DNA from: Pampus argenteus
Taxonomy: Eukaryota > Chordata > Actinopteri > Scombriformes > Stromateidae
Assembly: GCA_036937835.1 (NCBI GenBank)
Contig: CM072862.1
Span: forward strand, 21,841,001-21,905,000
DNA length: 64,000 bases
Direction of reading: 5' to 3'
The position numbers and the translations under genes are program-made. Within the stretch, counting starts at the first letter, position 1; every line of letters starts with the position of its first letter. Below, piece after piece: positions 27,608 to 37,700 of the stretch. The notes beneath the pieces were generated by a model that was not told the DNA's origin, searched no databases, and worked only from the letters and a program-made list of their open reading frames with translations.

Positions 27608-27621
27608 GAGCCCTCTTGTGG
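27608..27621 (-). promoter_or_regulatory. Weak CTCF-like core
   Basis: On the minus strand it reads CCACAAGAGGGCTC, two mismatches from the CTCF core CCASYAGRKGGCRS. It lies between the abhd2 and rlbp1 poly(A) signals. Such motifs also occur inside dispersed fish repeats. Confidence 0.25.
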
Positions 27622-27714
27622 TCACTGTATTGTAAGCTCTTTATTTCTTTCCCTGTGCAACATTTGCAACATGGTTTGTCCCTCCTGTTCATACTGACTT
27701 AATCGTGCACTTTC

Positions 27715-27935
27715 AATATAAGTGATGGGTGTCAAAGACTACTTGAAGCTAATATATCCAAATTAGACAAATGAATCCAATATCTCCAAAGTTGCAGCTG
27801 AACAAGAAAAACGCAGTTCGTCAAAGAAAAGTCGTAACTGTGGAAGATATCTACTTTATTCAACTAACTCTGCGTTTTAAAGGGGATCTCATTGGGCACC
27901 AGACTATTGTTTTAAGACAATTCTTATAACACTAC
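27715..27935. mobile_element. Partial MITE copy between abhd2 and rlbp1
   Basis: CAGACTATTGTTTTAAGACA at about 27901-27920 is nearly the inner terminal repeat of the element at 13664-14137. Interior words such as GAAGCTAATAT are shared. The other end is degraded. Confidence 0.4.
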
Positions 27936-27961
27936 AGACAGAAAAAAAGAAAAAAATCTAT

Positions 27962-27967
27962 TTTATT
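27962..27967 (-). terminator. rlbp1: Candidate rlbp1 poly(A) signal
   Basis: AATAAA on the minus strand, about 610 nt after the rlbp1 stop. The convergent abhd2 signals are about 420 bp away, so the two genes end tail to tail. Confidence 0.45.
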
Positions 27968-28574
27968 GAAATTCAATGCAAATTGCAAAAAGGACCATTG
28001 TGGTACATCAGGCATCACAAACAAGACGTATTTTGATGGCACTGCATTGGGAGGCCCCATGTTCCTAAAACATTAATATTAAAATTAATACAGGCGTATC
28101 CATGATCAATTTTCCTTCTTCATATCGTTCCAAAACTCACCCTCGACACTGTAATGTACAGCATCTGAACTACTGCCATTTCTGTACTCCTTCATCTGAC
28201 AGGATTGTAGGCACAAGGCTGCTCTGCGTGTTGTGACATTCACTTTATAAGGCAAATGACAGCGAACATCACATTACCAACTCGAACAGTAACAAGGAAT
28301 ATCAGTGCTGTAAAATCCCAAATAGAAACTATCAATCATTCTTTCTGTCATGTCTAAACATCCATTTCCTCTCCCATTTATACCAGCATATATAAACATC
28401 CTCTGCTCCTACCTCTAGATACTTCTTTTTGCTCATAGGAACTGCCTGAATTATAATAAAAAAAAATGTCAACCTAGCTTCAAAATAGTGTCTGATCTGA
28501 TCACAAAAGAAGCATCTAGGGTGAAGGACACTATAGCTCTTGGTTTTGGAGGACTCTTTTTTTTTTTTTTTTTT

Positions 28575-29483
28575 TCAGAGAGCTGTGTCTTCAGAGCCAA
28601 AAAGCTTGTTGGCGACGGCCTGGCAGTCAGCTACAGACGCCTTCCCATCGAAGTCCGCAGGCAGGATGTCAGCATCAAATTCCTTGATGTAGTTGTCCAG
28701 CTCGTCACCGTGAACAAAGACCTGAGGAAAGTCATGAACGTCATTCAGAGAAAATTGAGAAAAACTAATTGATTTCATTTGAAGGTTTAGAGGACGAGAC
28801 TGAGGTGATTTTCTATATTTTTCTTGTTGTCAACAACCCTGCCCCCGTCCGTACCCTCTCCAGTAGCTTGCTCTTCATGAAGGGCTTGACCACATTGTAT
28901 GTAGTGGTGAAGTACCAAGGCTGGTGAGTAACATGCACCGCCTTGAAACGTGCAGGGAAGGAGTCCTGCAGGAAAACACACAAAACAGCAAAAGATTTTA
29001 AAAACCACATCATAAAATTCTCAGTTATTCATTTGAGTCTTTTTCTTCTGACCTGCAGCATGTCCACCATCTTCTTGAGCTCAGCCGGCTTAATGCCTGA
29101 GGCGTGCTGCATGGTGAAGCCCTTGAAGTTCTCAATCAAGACAAAGCCATTAATCTGGGTCTCCTCATTCTCAAGCAACTTCTCCAGGATCACACAGTAT
29201 GCTCTTAAGATCTGTGACACACACATACATGATTATTAAGTAAATAATCCATGTTTCTTCACGCTCGATTCATATTCTGTCAGGGTTGCTACCTCATCGA
29301 AGGTGATCTCATCCAGGTCCCAGTTCTCGATGTTGAAGAGCAGAACCACGCGGCCATACTTGTCCCTACTGGGCAGAACCACGGGGTATCCCGCCTCGAT
29401 GGTGCTGCGGACCGCCTCAGGGGTCAGGTTCTCAAACAGTTCAGGATACTCCTTCCTGAAGCGCACGTAACCTACACACACAT

Positions 29484-29530
<47 letters not shown>

Positions 29531-29655
29531 ACTGCATTCTCTTATGTGTCACTAATGGTTCACAAACCCTTCATGTACAATGACATCGCTGTCTTGTGTT
29601 TATACCGAGGCACCAATTAACAGAGAGAGACAGACACCATCTGCATGTGCAGGTA

Positions 29656-29699
<44 letters not shown>

Positions 29700-30496
29700 A
29701 GTGTTTATGCACAAGCAGTAATTAACCTCACCGAATGAGTTTACGTTCACATCACATTCTCCTCTCACACTGACTCCTTCTGCATTCACAAATGTGTGTG
29801 TGTGTGTTTTCTTGTGTCTCCTGTCTATTGTGAGGACCAAATATTTATAATAAGTTTTTTTTTTTTTTGTTGGTCCTGTCCAAGTAAATTTTATAATTTG
29901 AGTGATTTTGAGGTTCCAGAAGGAGATAATGTTGAGTTTCTGTCCATCATTAAGGTTTAAACTATCAGATCAAAGTTCAGGGTTGAAATCATCTTACATT
30001 TTGAGTTATTGTGTTTAAATTATGACTGACTGTAGATTACAACAGGTCTGTGTGCTTAGAAATAAACAAACAATAAGCACACAAACAAACAATAAGCAAG
30101 CCGGTGTCTTCTCATCAGTGTCTAACCGCTCTGCTTTTATAATTTCATCCGCTCTCCCAGACCAACACAATCAGCACAGGCGCTGTGAAGTTCCCAGCAG
30201 AATACTGCGAGTTCACAAGTAAAGTAAACTTGCTTGTCCCATTTGGACACAAAGGATGTCTTTGTCAGGGGAAACTCAGAAGCATCTCAAAGCCTCCAAT
30301 TAATGAGCACATGGCCCCCCCTGTCTCAGTGTGATGAGCAGGATCCATGCAAACGAGGAGCACAAAAGAGGTCTCATCCTCAATTACTGCAGGAAAATGT
30401 TTGAGATCAGAGTCTGAATGGAAAACATGCGGATGCCGAAATAATACAAGAAAAACTTTTTATTCTTACTTATGTGTCACAGTTTGTGTCTATAGA

Positions 30497-30551
<55 letters not shown>

Positions 30552-31462
30552 GGTGATCTCCTCTAATACTCACCCTTCAGGAGCTCGTGGGTTCTGACAA
30601 CATCAAATTTGCGAGCTCTGAGGAAGCGCAGCAGTAGAGAGTCGGGTTTGTCCCCGAAGCGTTCCAGCACCAGTTTAGCCAGGTCGTCTCCCTCCGCTGC
30701 CCTCTCCTTCATCATGGCCCGCAGGTCCTTCAGCGACGACGCCCGCCTCTCATCCGTCTCACTCAGCTCATCTTTCGCCTGCAGGATGAAGAAAAAAAAA
30801 AAGATGATATGACTTGAACAGGGCCAGTGTTGATGTATGCAGAGACATAAACAGGAATCATAACTATTTGGACCTTCTGCACAGTGTGGCCTGGCAGTTT
30901 GTGGCACGGCCCAAACACAGGCCCATGATCCTTCACTGTCAAATGCTCCAGCTTGGACCTCATGGCCTGCTCTTCCTCTGACACCATACGGAAAGATCCA
31001 GTCTGCATAAAGATGAAGGTGTAAAAGGTTTATATATATATATATATATTTAAAAAAAAAGGATTTGATCATCTTGTCTTTGATATCACTGTTTTCACCC
31101 TCAGTAGCTGCACTGTGCCACTATTGATATGAATTCTTCAATAGCAGCTCATTGACCTGACCTGGTGCGGACCCAAAACGATGCACACCAGTGAACGGCG
31201 GTGATTTAATCTGCTTCACGTGATTACAGAAAGGACCTCTAAAGCCACTTTTTAAAAAACAGCTTAAGGGTCCATCTCAGGGCCAGCACCTACTGGCACA
31301 ATAACAGCATTAAGTAGCATCATGCGCTGACAGTCAAACCTCCCAGGCTTGATGCTCTTAACACCGGCCCAAGGCACTTAACCGATGAACTGGGGCCAGA
31401 CGCTGACAAGAAAGACAAAGTGACTTTACGTGTTGGTAATTAAATAAACTTACAGCAGCCAT
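28575..31462 (-). CDS. rlbp1: Retinaldehyde-binding protein 1 (CRALBP), seven coding exons
   Basis: Soluble CRAL-TRIO carrier that binds 11-cis-retinal/retinol in the visual cycle of RPE and Muller glia. Coding exons, 5' to 3': 31462-31454 (only Met-Ala-Ala), 31002-30874, 30778-30574, 29471-29293, 29211-29053, 28965-28855, 28721-28575. All are GT-AG; phases close to 312 residues (human 317). The CRAL-TRIO N-terminal helical part contains SLLLRFLRARKFDV. The lipid-binding domain runs from about residue 120 (YPELFENLTPEAVRSTIEAG) to about 290, with SRDKYGRVVLLFNIENWD, INGFVLIENFKGFTMQ, FPARFKAVHVTHQPWYFTTT and KSKLLERVFVHGDEL. The C-terminus is KLFGSEDTAL. The loop reads HVTHQPW where human and zebrafish, as I recall them, have HFIHQPW. 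Teleosts have rlbp1a (RPE) and rlbp1b (Muller); I cannot assign which. Exon 4 has a (UG)n tract against its acceptor. Confidence 0.96.
29474..29527. repeat. (CA)n tract abutting the rlbp1 exon 4 acceptor
   Basis: On the transcript strand this is (UG)n ending 3 nt before the exon at 29471. It takes the place of a polypyrimidine tract. A few interruptions lie near 29483. Confidence 0.95.
29661..29697. repeat. (GT)n tract in rlbp1 intron 3
   Basis: On the transcript strand this is (AC)n, complementary to the (UG)n tract 133 nt further downstream in the same intron. Confidence 0.95.
30499..30550. repeat. (AT)n microsatellite near the rlbp1 exon 3 donor
   Basis: An AT tract with one GT interruption. 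It begins about 24 nt beyond the donor of exon 30778-30574 and can fold on itself. Confidence 0.95.
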
Positions 31463-31496
31463 GGTTGCAGCGTCTCACAGCAGCGTCACTGACACT

Positions 31497-32160
31497 GTGA
31501 AGAAAGAAAGAGTTGGCACACATCAAAGTGTTGTTTCAAGAGAGTCGAGTCTGCACTAAATTATCTCGGTAGTGATCCAGACGTGTAGTTTGCAAATAAA
31601 AGGTTTGCAAGAGTTTGGAAAGGAAAGTCAATGAATTCATTCTGTCATTTGCATATTACATAATCTACATTAAAATAATAATAATAATATAATAATATTT
31701 TGTGAATGAAGAGTGGTTTCTTCAGTGGAGCAGACGGCCTCTTACCTAAAGCTTTGATGCAATACAGCAGATATCACTGAATGACCCAAACAAGCTTGCT
31801 ATCTAAAAACAGGTCCACACTAACATTGTACATCTCCTTCTCCAATAAAGCACTCAAACAGTGCAACAAACACAACATGTGATCCACGGCCACTGAATTC
31901 ACTTTCCCTCATTGCACCAATATATAGTTATCTGTCCTCCATCATAACATCCGGTGAAAAGTAGTGTATTAATAATATTAAGTTAGTATTGATTACTTGA
32001 TGAATCATCATACTGAACAATTTAAAAATATTTTAATTTCCTGACCTGTTTATCTACATAACGTACATTCATTTTAACCAAGGAGCAGAGCAGCCTTACC
32101 TTAAGCAGACAGGGATGAGAGAGCTACAGAGAGAGGCAAAGACAACTAGAGGAGAGAGGA
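31497..32160 (-). other. rlbp1: rlbp1 5' UTR, split by an intron
   Basis: The ATG exon begins at about 31497 after the acceptor CTTCACAG. An upstream noncoding exon ends at 32100 in TTAAG|GTAAGG (GT at 32099-32098) and starts at about 32160 or above, in a purine-rich stretch. The exact transcription start is unknown. Confidence 0.5.
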
Positions 32161-32203
32161 CCAGGAGGAAGGGGAGGAGTTACGGACAACTTCACTCAAA
32201 GTA

Positions 32204-32478
32204 GGATTAAAATGACACAGTGGATTACAATGAGTGTCTAATCTACATAATGCAAACTGTGAAGTGAAGGAGGAGCTGCTGGGACAGACATTTCCTAAAT
32301 AAAAACACTGGAGAAAACAAATTCACACACAAAAAAACAACAACAAAAACAAAACAAAATAATTTCAGAAATAAGGAAACTATTTTACTGTCAACTCTAC
32401 TGCTGAAAACGTTATTAAATTACATTATTAAAGTGCAACAACGAAACAGTCCATAACACAAACACACAAACTGGATTA
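32204..32478 (-). promoter_or_regulatory. rlbp1: Cluster of CRX/OTX-type sites upstream of rlbp1
   Basis: GGATTA on the given strand (TAATCC on the gene strand) occurs at 32204-32209, 32222-32227 and 32473-32478, all in the same orientation. The first pair are 18 bp apart and about 100 bp beyond the noncoding first exon. K50 homeodomain proteins such as OTX2 and CRX bind this core and drive RPE and retinal genes. Confidence 0.45.
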
Positions 32479-32778
32479 AAATCAGTGTTTTGACTTCATT
32501 TCCGTCACATATAGTTTCATTTTCTAGCTACACATGATGTAACCACAACTCAAAAAGTTTTTACGTGATTTTCATGTTTTGCATTCATTTCCGTTTCCAC
32601 ATCATATTTTGTGACATTGGAGAATTTTTCACAGATTATTATTCTCATTTCTCTCATATCTCAGGAGTGTGACTCCTGGCTTTTCACGCTGTCACCTATC
32701 TGGATGTTAACCCAGCACACATGACATGAAAGGTGGGATTTGAGTTCAATATTCCTGCATGCCTGCTGTGGAGATGTC

Positions 32779-32782
<4 letters not shown>

Positions 32783-32818
<36 letters not shown>

Positions 32819-32844
32819 GAGAGACAGAGAGAGAGAGAGAGAGA
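32783..32844. repeat. (GA)n microsatellite
   Basis: An interrupted GA/CAGA tract upstream of rlbp1. The Glu/Arg and Ser/Leu frames across it are artefacts. Confidence 0.95.
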
Positions 32845-33056
32845 CCACCTGTGTAGACGACCTTACACAACACATTCCTCTCTGCACATTCTTTCAGCAG
32901 AGGGGAAAAACTTGTTTTGGACACCAGATTAATGGATTATTTACCCATGAATGCACAACATCAGACAACTTTGTACCAGGAAGTCAACTAATGCATAATC
33001 TTGATTTCATTTTTGCTTCACAGTGCAGTGGATGGTAATGGTTGGTTGGTAGATTC

Positions 33057-33125
33057 ATCTCAACCAATATTGGATGGATTGTCATTAAATTTGACACAAA
33101 CTTCAATGGTCTCCAGATAATGAAT
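33057..33125 (-). repeat. Dispersed fish repeat fragment, minus orientation
   Basis: It aligns by eye, as a reverse complement, with the 50380-50480 element. Shared words on the opposite strand are ATTCAT, AATTT(C)ATGGCAATCC and CCAATA-TTGTTGAGA. The family is widespread in percomorph genomes; I do not know its name with certainty. Confidence 0.5.
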
Positions 33126-33178
33126 CTAAATAACTGTATCTAATACATTTTGCCTCGTGCTCCACTAAAAGCTAAAAG

Positions 33179-33213
33179 GTTTCCTCTTGATTACCTCTAA
33201 ATCAAGAGGAAAC
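33179..33213. repeat. Perfect 14-bp hairpin
   Basis: GTTTCCTCTTGATT at 33179-33192 is exactly inverted at 33200-33213 with a 7-nt loop. It lies just beyond the dispersed repeat, in the rlbp1-cln6 intergenic region. Confidence 0.8.
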
Positions 33214-33744
33214 TAAAAGAAAACTTCGGAAGAGACCCACTTGATTTGACTGCTGAACATAAGCATTAGCTGATGTGCACAGAACGAGAAATGTGGATTT
33301 TTATCTTCCCACTTTCTGCCCTGACATCGTGTCAGGAGGGAATCACAACCGGTATGAACGGGAGGAGGAAAAAAAAAAGAAGAGGAGAATACTGCTGAGC
33401 TGATAGAAGAGGTTAATGAGCTGTGGGTGAATAGAGGAAGCGTCCATCTCACACTGAAAGCTTTGATGATCCGCTTGGACTCCCTCCTCCACACATTGAG
33501 GCCTCTGTCATGAAGAATTGGCAGACTTTACTGTACTCTGCTGTTGTTCTTCCAGCAGCACCTCTCATTAGTGGATGCTCATGAATAACCTCCTATTCGC
33601 TCGCAGAGACAAACAGGGGTTAACAATACATCAGGCATGGCTGTACGAGGGTCTTTGATGTTATGTCTCCCTGTGAGGCAACAAAAAGGCCGGCATGAAT
33701 ACATAATTCACACAGAATAGTTTGCTTCACATTATCAATCAGAC

Positions 33745-34010
33745 TGTTTTACTTGAATGAAGTAGTGGAAAGTATATTTACTCAAGTATTGTTTTAAGCA
33801 CAACTGTGAGGTATTTGTATTTTACTGGAGTATCTCTGTTTTATATTAGTTATAATTCAGAAGCTAATAGTGTTTGATATGATGATTTTTGCAGAGAACT
33901 TTTACTTTGCACATTTAAGTATATTTTCAGCTGAGAATACTTTGGTTCATAATGGAGTATTTTAAGATTGTTGTATTTGTTATTTATTTTAGGTAAAGGG
34001 AAAATACACA
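33745..34010. repeat. Degenerate dispersed repeat (TTTACTCAAGTA family)
   Basis: Phrases such as GTATATTTACTCAAGTATTG and GAGGTATTTGTATTTTACTG are hallmarks of a nonautonomous repeat very common in percomorph fishes (from memory). A fragment in the other orientation occurs at 44728-44860. Confidence 0.5.
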
Positions 34011-34160
34011 TTGATAAGTATAAAAAAACAGACTCCAGTATCATGGGATGTCAAAAACATCTGATTTATCTGACTAATTTTATCATCCTGTTCTTATGAA
34101 ACTGTCCTTAATTGAGGTGAAGATCCGAAGAAAATCAGGCTATCAATCTGAAGATCAACA

Positions 34161-34174
34161 CTGCCACCTAGTGG
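34161..34174 (-). promoter_or_regulatory. CTCF core motif between rlbp1 and cln6
   Basis: On the minus strand it reads CCACTAGGTGGCAG, a match at all 14 positions of the vertebrate CTCF core CCASYAGRKGGCRS. It lies about 2 kb from rlbp1 exon 1 and about 380 bp before the cln6 promoter motifs. Confidence 0.5.
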
Positions 34175-34539
34175 CTGCAGTTACCTGCTGCCACATCGAC
34201 CAAACTGCATCAAATCCTCCACATTGCCCACATCAGTGAAGAAAACATACTGTATAACCTATACTTTAACCTAATCTGCAGGCTAAAATAACACTTAATG
34301 ACAGGGGACCAGCTACACAGTCTCAGAGCAGTGAACAACATAAAAAGCCTTTTAAAAATAAAATTATTAATTATTAATTACTCATTTAAAAGACAGAATA
34401 AAATCATTGTATTTACTTTAAGTTTTAGAAAAGTAGGTTTTAGTAGAAAAGTATGTTTTTTGTGTGTGAATTTACCTAAAAATCTGTACTCAGGGTCAAT
34501 TTTGCCCATTTCCTCTTCAAAATCTTCTGCTGCATTGTG

Positions 34540-34610
34540 ATTGGTGGATTAAGCGGATGGGCGGGACTAAGGCAGTAACTAGGAAGTGCAACTGAGAAAT
34601 GACAGCACAA
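34540..34610 (+). promoter_or_regulatory. cln6: cln6 promoter: inverted CCAAT, GC box, ETS-like site
   Basis: ATTGG (inverted CCAAT) is at 34540-34544 and GGGCGGG at 34559-34565, followed by AGGAAGTG shortly downstream. There is no TATA. This is a housekeeping-type promoter about 100-160 bp before the ATG at 34702. Confidence 0.55.
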
Positions 34611-34701
34611 TGTTTACTGTAGTTGAACTCCGTTAACTTTGGTCTGTGGTCTAGCGGGACGGTCAGATAGAGTTACAACAGTTAACTAACTAAAACGGAA
34701 A

Positions 34702-37700
34702 ATGCAGACAGCGCGAAAACGTCGAGGCAACGAGTCAACGTTACACGCGGCAACACAGGACAGGTTTGTTCGCCTAACGTTAGGTTGACGTGTGCTTACT
34801 TTCTCCTGTGTTGTCGCTGCTTCATTAAATAAGGAGAGAAGAGCTTGTTCAGAAACTACCGGGGGGGATTTTAAAAACAAATGCCTTTCTAACCTCGTGT
34901 TACCAATTACCAGCTCTTTGTCTGCTCTGCTGCTTGTTCGCGTTCAGAAGCGAACATTGGCGCGCGAATAGAAGCGAACAGCCGCTGAAGCTGTTGGTGG
35001 TTCTTGTTACCTTCATCTTGTCTTCAGGCTACTTTCAGTATAATCAATCTTTTCTTTGTGCACTGTAATGCACTTTATAATGGTTATTAATTAATATAAG
35101 ATAAGTAAACGGAATTCAGTCTATATACATTATGTTATATACATTACAATACTTACAATATTGTTGATTGTAAAAATAATTTTAAAAAAAAGTTTTGCAA
35201 AATATGTGCAGAAGTAAAGGTTCTGGTGTAGCTATAGCTCTATATGTATGTATGTATGAATACAAACTATGAATAAAATATGCAGTACTGTTATCTACAC
35301 ATGGTAAACACCACTTTAAATAAGTTCCTGAAATAAATAAATAAGTCCCTTTGTTATGTAATTGGGTTTTATGTTATAACAATGACCTACGGTGACTGAA
35401 AATGTCTGTTTACAGCACTCCTGCTTTGAAGGAAAATGCACCACAGAAGAAGAGGCAACGCTTCCACTTTGACTTATGGTTCTGTCTGACTCTACAGAAC
35501 TGGATACTGGACTTTGGAAGGCCTATTGTCATGGTAAGAAAGACTCAATTCGTGTTCCACTTAATCCGTACCTGCTGCAGTTTAAAATAAATATTGCAAA
35601 GAATTATCAAATGGATGGTCACAGCAATGCAACACAAACATTCAGTTGGTATTGTGTTCATAGATCATCCTTCCTCTGGAATGGTTCCCCTTGAACAAGC
35701 CCAGTGCTGGAGACTATTTCCACATGGCTTACAATGTCATAACACCGTTTCTTATGCTCAAGGTAAGTCTGAACACAGTAAAATGTTCTGGTGTTTCTGA
35801 AGGAGAAGGAGAAAAACTCAAGAGAAAAGACATGATGAAGAATACTGCTTCTTGGCACTCAACCTGTACCTGAACATTTGTAAGACTCTGAAAATAATAA
35901 TGATGATTATGATGTCCACAGTGCAGGGGAAGGCTACAAGATAATAGCAAAGTGTTGTTGCAGTTTTCACAGTGCGGACTGTAATTAAGAGGTGGTAGTT
36001 TAGGGGAACTATGAAGGTCAAGATGAGATCTGGATTACCAAGAAAACTCTCAGAGAGAATTGTTCAAACATCACGCTTCGACAGCAGCATAATAATGATC
36101 CTAAACATACCTTGAAATTCACCATGGACGACCTCAAGAGACAAAGGCTGAAGGTTACAGGCTACAGAAAGCTGTTATCTGCTGTAAGGAGGGTTAATAA
36201 GTACTGACTACTTCAGAACTGTTAGGCAGCCCAAACCTTTGCCAGATGCCACAATTATGTTTTTATTTTTGTTCAATTTATGACATAAAAAGTAGCTATG
36301 CATGAATATTAGCATTTTTTTTTTAATTAAAGAAATCACCTATTAAAGAAATCACCTATATATAACCTAACCGTTGACATATTTTTGTTGCTGTGTGTTG
36401 TGTGTGTGTGTGTGTGTGTTGCTGCTCCATTCAGCTGATTGAACGCAGTCCCAGGGCGTTGCCTCGCTCAGCAGTCTACCTCTGCATCATCACCTTCGTT
36501 ATGGGCGCCAGCATCCACCTGGTGGGAGACTCCATCAACCACCGGCTCATCCTGAGCGGCTACCAGCTGCACCTGTCGGTCAGAGAGAACCCGATCATCA
36601 AAGACCTCAAACCTGCCTCGCTGGTAAGGCTCCGTTTTATTTTTACCACCAGTAAAGAGTACAGTTTTATTCCACCAATGGGGATACTGGGAATAATGGA
36701 ATAAATACTATGTGAAGGTTTTTTTTTTCGCGTTAGTATTTTTTTTCCCCCTGGTTATGTTTGGTGTCATAATACAACAAAAGAACTGCTTTTGTTATGT
36801 TTTCTCTTCAGAGACTTTTCAGTGACATTAAAACAACTTTTCTTGTCTGCAAACTGAACACGCCACACAAACAACAAACATACTGTCATACTTGGATCCA
36901 GCAGGAGTGAAGCTTATTATTCTCTTTGCTCTAGCATTACATTCCTCTTGCATCTTTTTTTTCTTGTCATATCTTGATTTCCTGGCTAAAAGCGACACAT
37001 TATTATTGTGACAGTGATGTGGCTGTCAGCAGGATATTATTAGCTGACATGATGCATTATTAAAATCTAAAAAAAATGAAGTAGGACTGTTACTGTATTT
37101 AGATAAACTCATCTTTGGCCAGAAGTTATAAAATACTTTTACATGTACATATTATTTTTCACAATTTTATGGTATTTTATAGACAAAATGATCAATTGAG
37201 AAAATGATTGTCAGATGAATGGATAATGAAAATAATGATCATGCTATTGCACATACATAATAAAAACAAAACATTAATTCAAACATCACAATACATCATA
37301 TATTACAAAATCTAGTATCCTTCTTTCCTTCATAGTGTCCTATAGGCATTTGCTAGTGTTGCTTTTAAAATGCCTTTTGTAGTTGTAGCTTATGTAACCT
37401 TCTTCACCTTTCCTTAGTTATGTACATATAATGTATTTATGTCCTTGGATGCTATCAATGACTGCACAAAAGACTCCATGAAGTTGGTTATATAATAAAC
37501 ATCCTTGATGCCTGTTTTCCTATTATATTAATTGTTTTGAACATTTTAGCAAAAACCTTAATTTCTCACATCTACATTAAATTCTCACACTAATTTATGA
37601 ATGAAGATAAACACACTACAAGGCATGTTTTATTTTTCCAGTTGCTATCTGTTTGTTGTTTAAATTCAAACCAGTTGTTTTAAATATTTGTTTTTAAGAC

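Noticed and set aside
29236..29840. CVCVCV and HTHTHT frames around rlbp1
   Set aside because: They arise from CA/GT repeats; only the 29471-29293 exon portion is coding.
32661..33038. Glu/Arg-rich and Ser/Leu-rich frames
   Set aside because: They are translations of the GA microsatellite.
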